Assembly: GCF_002237555.1 (NCBI RefSeq)
Contig: NZ_CP022540.1
Location: 4,097,001-4,161,000, forward strand
Direction of reading: 5' to 3'
From: Antarctobacter heliothermus
Lineage (GTDB): Bacteria > Pseudomonadota > Alphaproteobacteria > Rhodobacterales > Rhodobacteraceae
DNA length: 64,000 nucleotides
Every line of letters starts with the position of its first letter. Position 1 is the stretch's first letter. The translations under genes and the position numbers were made by a program. Below are positions 63,667 through 64,000 of this stretch, one piece after another. Under the pieces are notes generated by a model. That model saw only the letters and a list, made by a program, of their open reading frames with translations, was not told where the DNA came from and searched no databases.

Positions 63667-64000
63667 TCAGGCGGTTTCACGCGCAGCGGTGGAAATCTCT
63701 TCCCACGCGCGATTGATGTCGATCAGACGTTTCTCGGCGATCTTGACCGCCTCTTGCGGCACCCCGCGTGCAATCATCACGTCCGGGTGGCTGTCCCGGA
63801 CCAGTTGCCGCCAGCAGGCGCGAATCTGGTCGATCGGCATGTCGGGCGTAACCCCCAGCACGCTGTAGGGATCGGGGGCGGCATCGGGGACAAACCGCGC
63901 CCGAAGCGCGCGGAACTGGTGGTCATCCAGCCCGAAGATCGCCGCCACGTTGGACAGAAAGTCATCCTCGGCCGGGTGATAGGTGCCATCCGCCATGGCG
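63667..64000 (-). CDS. TerB/DnaJ-domain protein (DjlA-like), 5' end outside window
   Basis: The frame is open to the right edge, and MADGTYHPAEDDFLSNVAAIFG reads as the end of a TerB-like domain (MADGxxHPAE), so the ATG at 63996 is probably internal. A C-terminal J-domain follows: DPYSVLGVTPDMPIDQIRACW with the conserved HPD in RDSHPDVMIARG and KLIDINRAWEEI-like helix IV (KRLIDINRAWEEI). This is the layout of DjlA co-chaperones that stimulate DnaK. A membrane anchor cannot be judged from the part present. Confidence 0.8.
   Translation of the reverse strand, partial: AMADGTYHPAEDDFLSNVAAIFGLDDHQFRALRARFVPDAAPDPYSVLGVTPDMPIDQIRACWRQLVRDSHPDVMIARGVPQEAVKIAEKRLIDINRAWEEISTAARETA

Overview
The window looks like a chromosomal segment of a marine Roseobacter-group member (Rhodobacterales, Alphaproteobacteria). 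Supporting signs are the high GC content, the housekeeping genes (ctaD, lipB, carA, ilvC, glyQ/glyS, glmM, proS, ppk1/ppx), the glyQ-DUF6446-glyS arrangement, short alphaproteobacterial-type ProS, DUF1127 proteins, an HdaA-type DnaA regulator and a flagellin behind a CtrA-type box. The species cannot be named from sequence reading alone.

Region 1 (1-11,774) is a decaying accessory island that stops at the 3' end of a tRNA-Leu(GAG) gene. It holds five IS elements or remnants (four IS110-family copies or parts, one IS256, one IS3). They are packed in and around a broken operon of a SnoaL-like protein, an MFS transporter (frameshift) and an amino-acid-synthesis-family protein (nonsense, frameshift and IS-truncated C-terminus). 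The divergent LuxR/TolB-like/TPR regulator is broken by a nonsense codon and two IS insertions. A 7-7-7 dyad lies between the divergent units. The IS3 copy carries an IS110-family element inside orfB. It also carries two short look-alike hairpin inserts (about 37 and 40 bp), one in orfA and one in orfB.

Region 2 (11,775-28,505) is ordinary chromosome: tRNA-Leu, lipB, two DUF1127 genes, ctaD, a DUF2244 gene, a glycosyltransferase-like gene, a YqeY-type gene, carA, a membrane glycosyltransferase with an MshEN/GSPII_E-like N-terminus, a GntR regulator, a HAD phosphatase, a UbiH-like hydroxylase, a class V aminotransferase, and two overlapping Lrp regulators divergent from ilvC.

Region 3 (28,506-35,281) is a tandem array of four RTX-type secreted proteins. 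Their RTX and C-terminal secretion regions are nearly interchangeable, while their N-terminal beta-helix-like regions differ. No type I secretion genes are in the window.

Region 4 (35,282-54,546) has a hemerythrin-like protein, a SPOR/peptidoglycan-binding protein whose trypsin-like domain lacks the whole catalytic triad, glyQ/DUF6446/glyS, a pyruvate phosphate dikinase, a SleB-type wall hydrolase, folB-folP-glmM, a serine hydrolase preceded by a 36-residue secreted peptide, proS, and a membrane-anchored pentapeptide-repeat protein built from 30-bp DNA repeats with an exact 90-bp duplication.

Region 5 (54,547-64,000) holds perM-hdaA-ppk1, an orphan flagellin between ppk1 and ppx, ppx, a small secreted protein, an EEP-family hydrolase and a 5'-incomplete TerB/DnaJ-type gene.

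Two dispersed signals cross the regions. One is a gap-free 71-bp composite motif present once at 21,960 and once, inverted, at 52,285. The other is a short intergenic repeat around GAGTATTTTGACCAAGAA with four copies.
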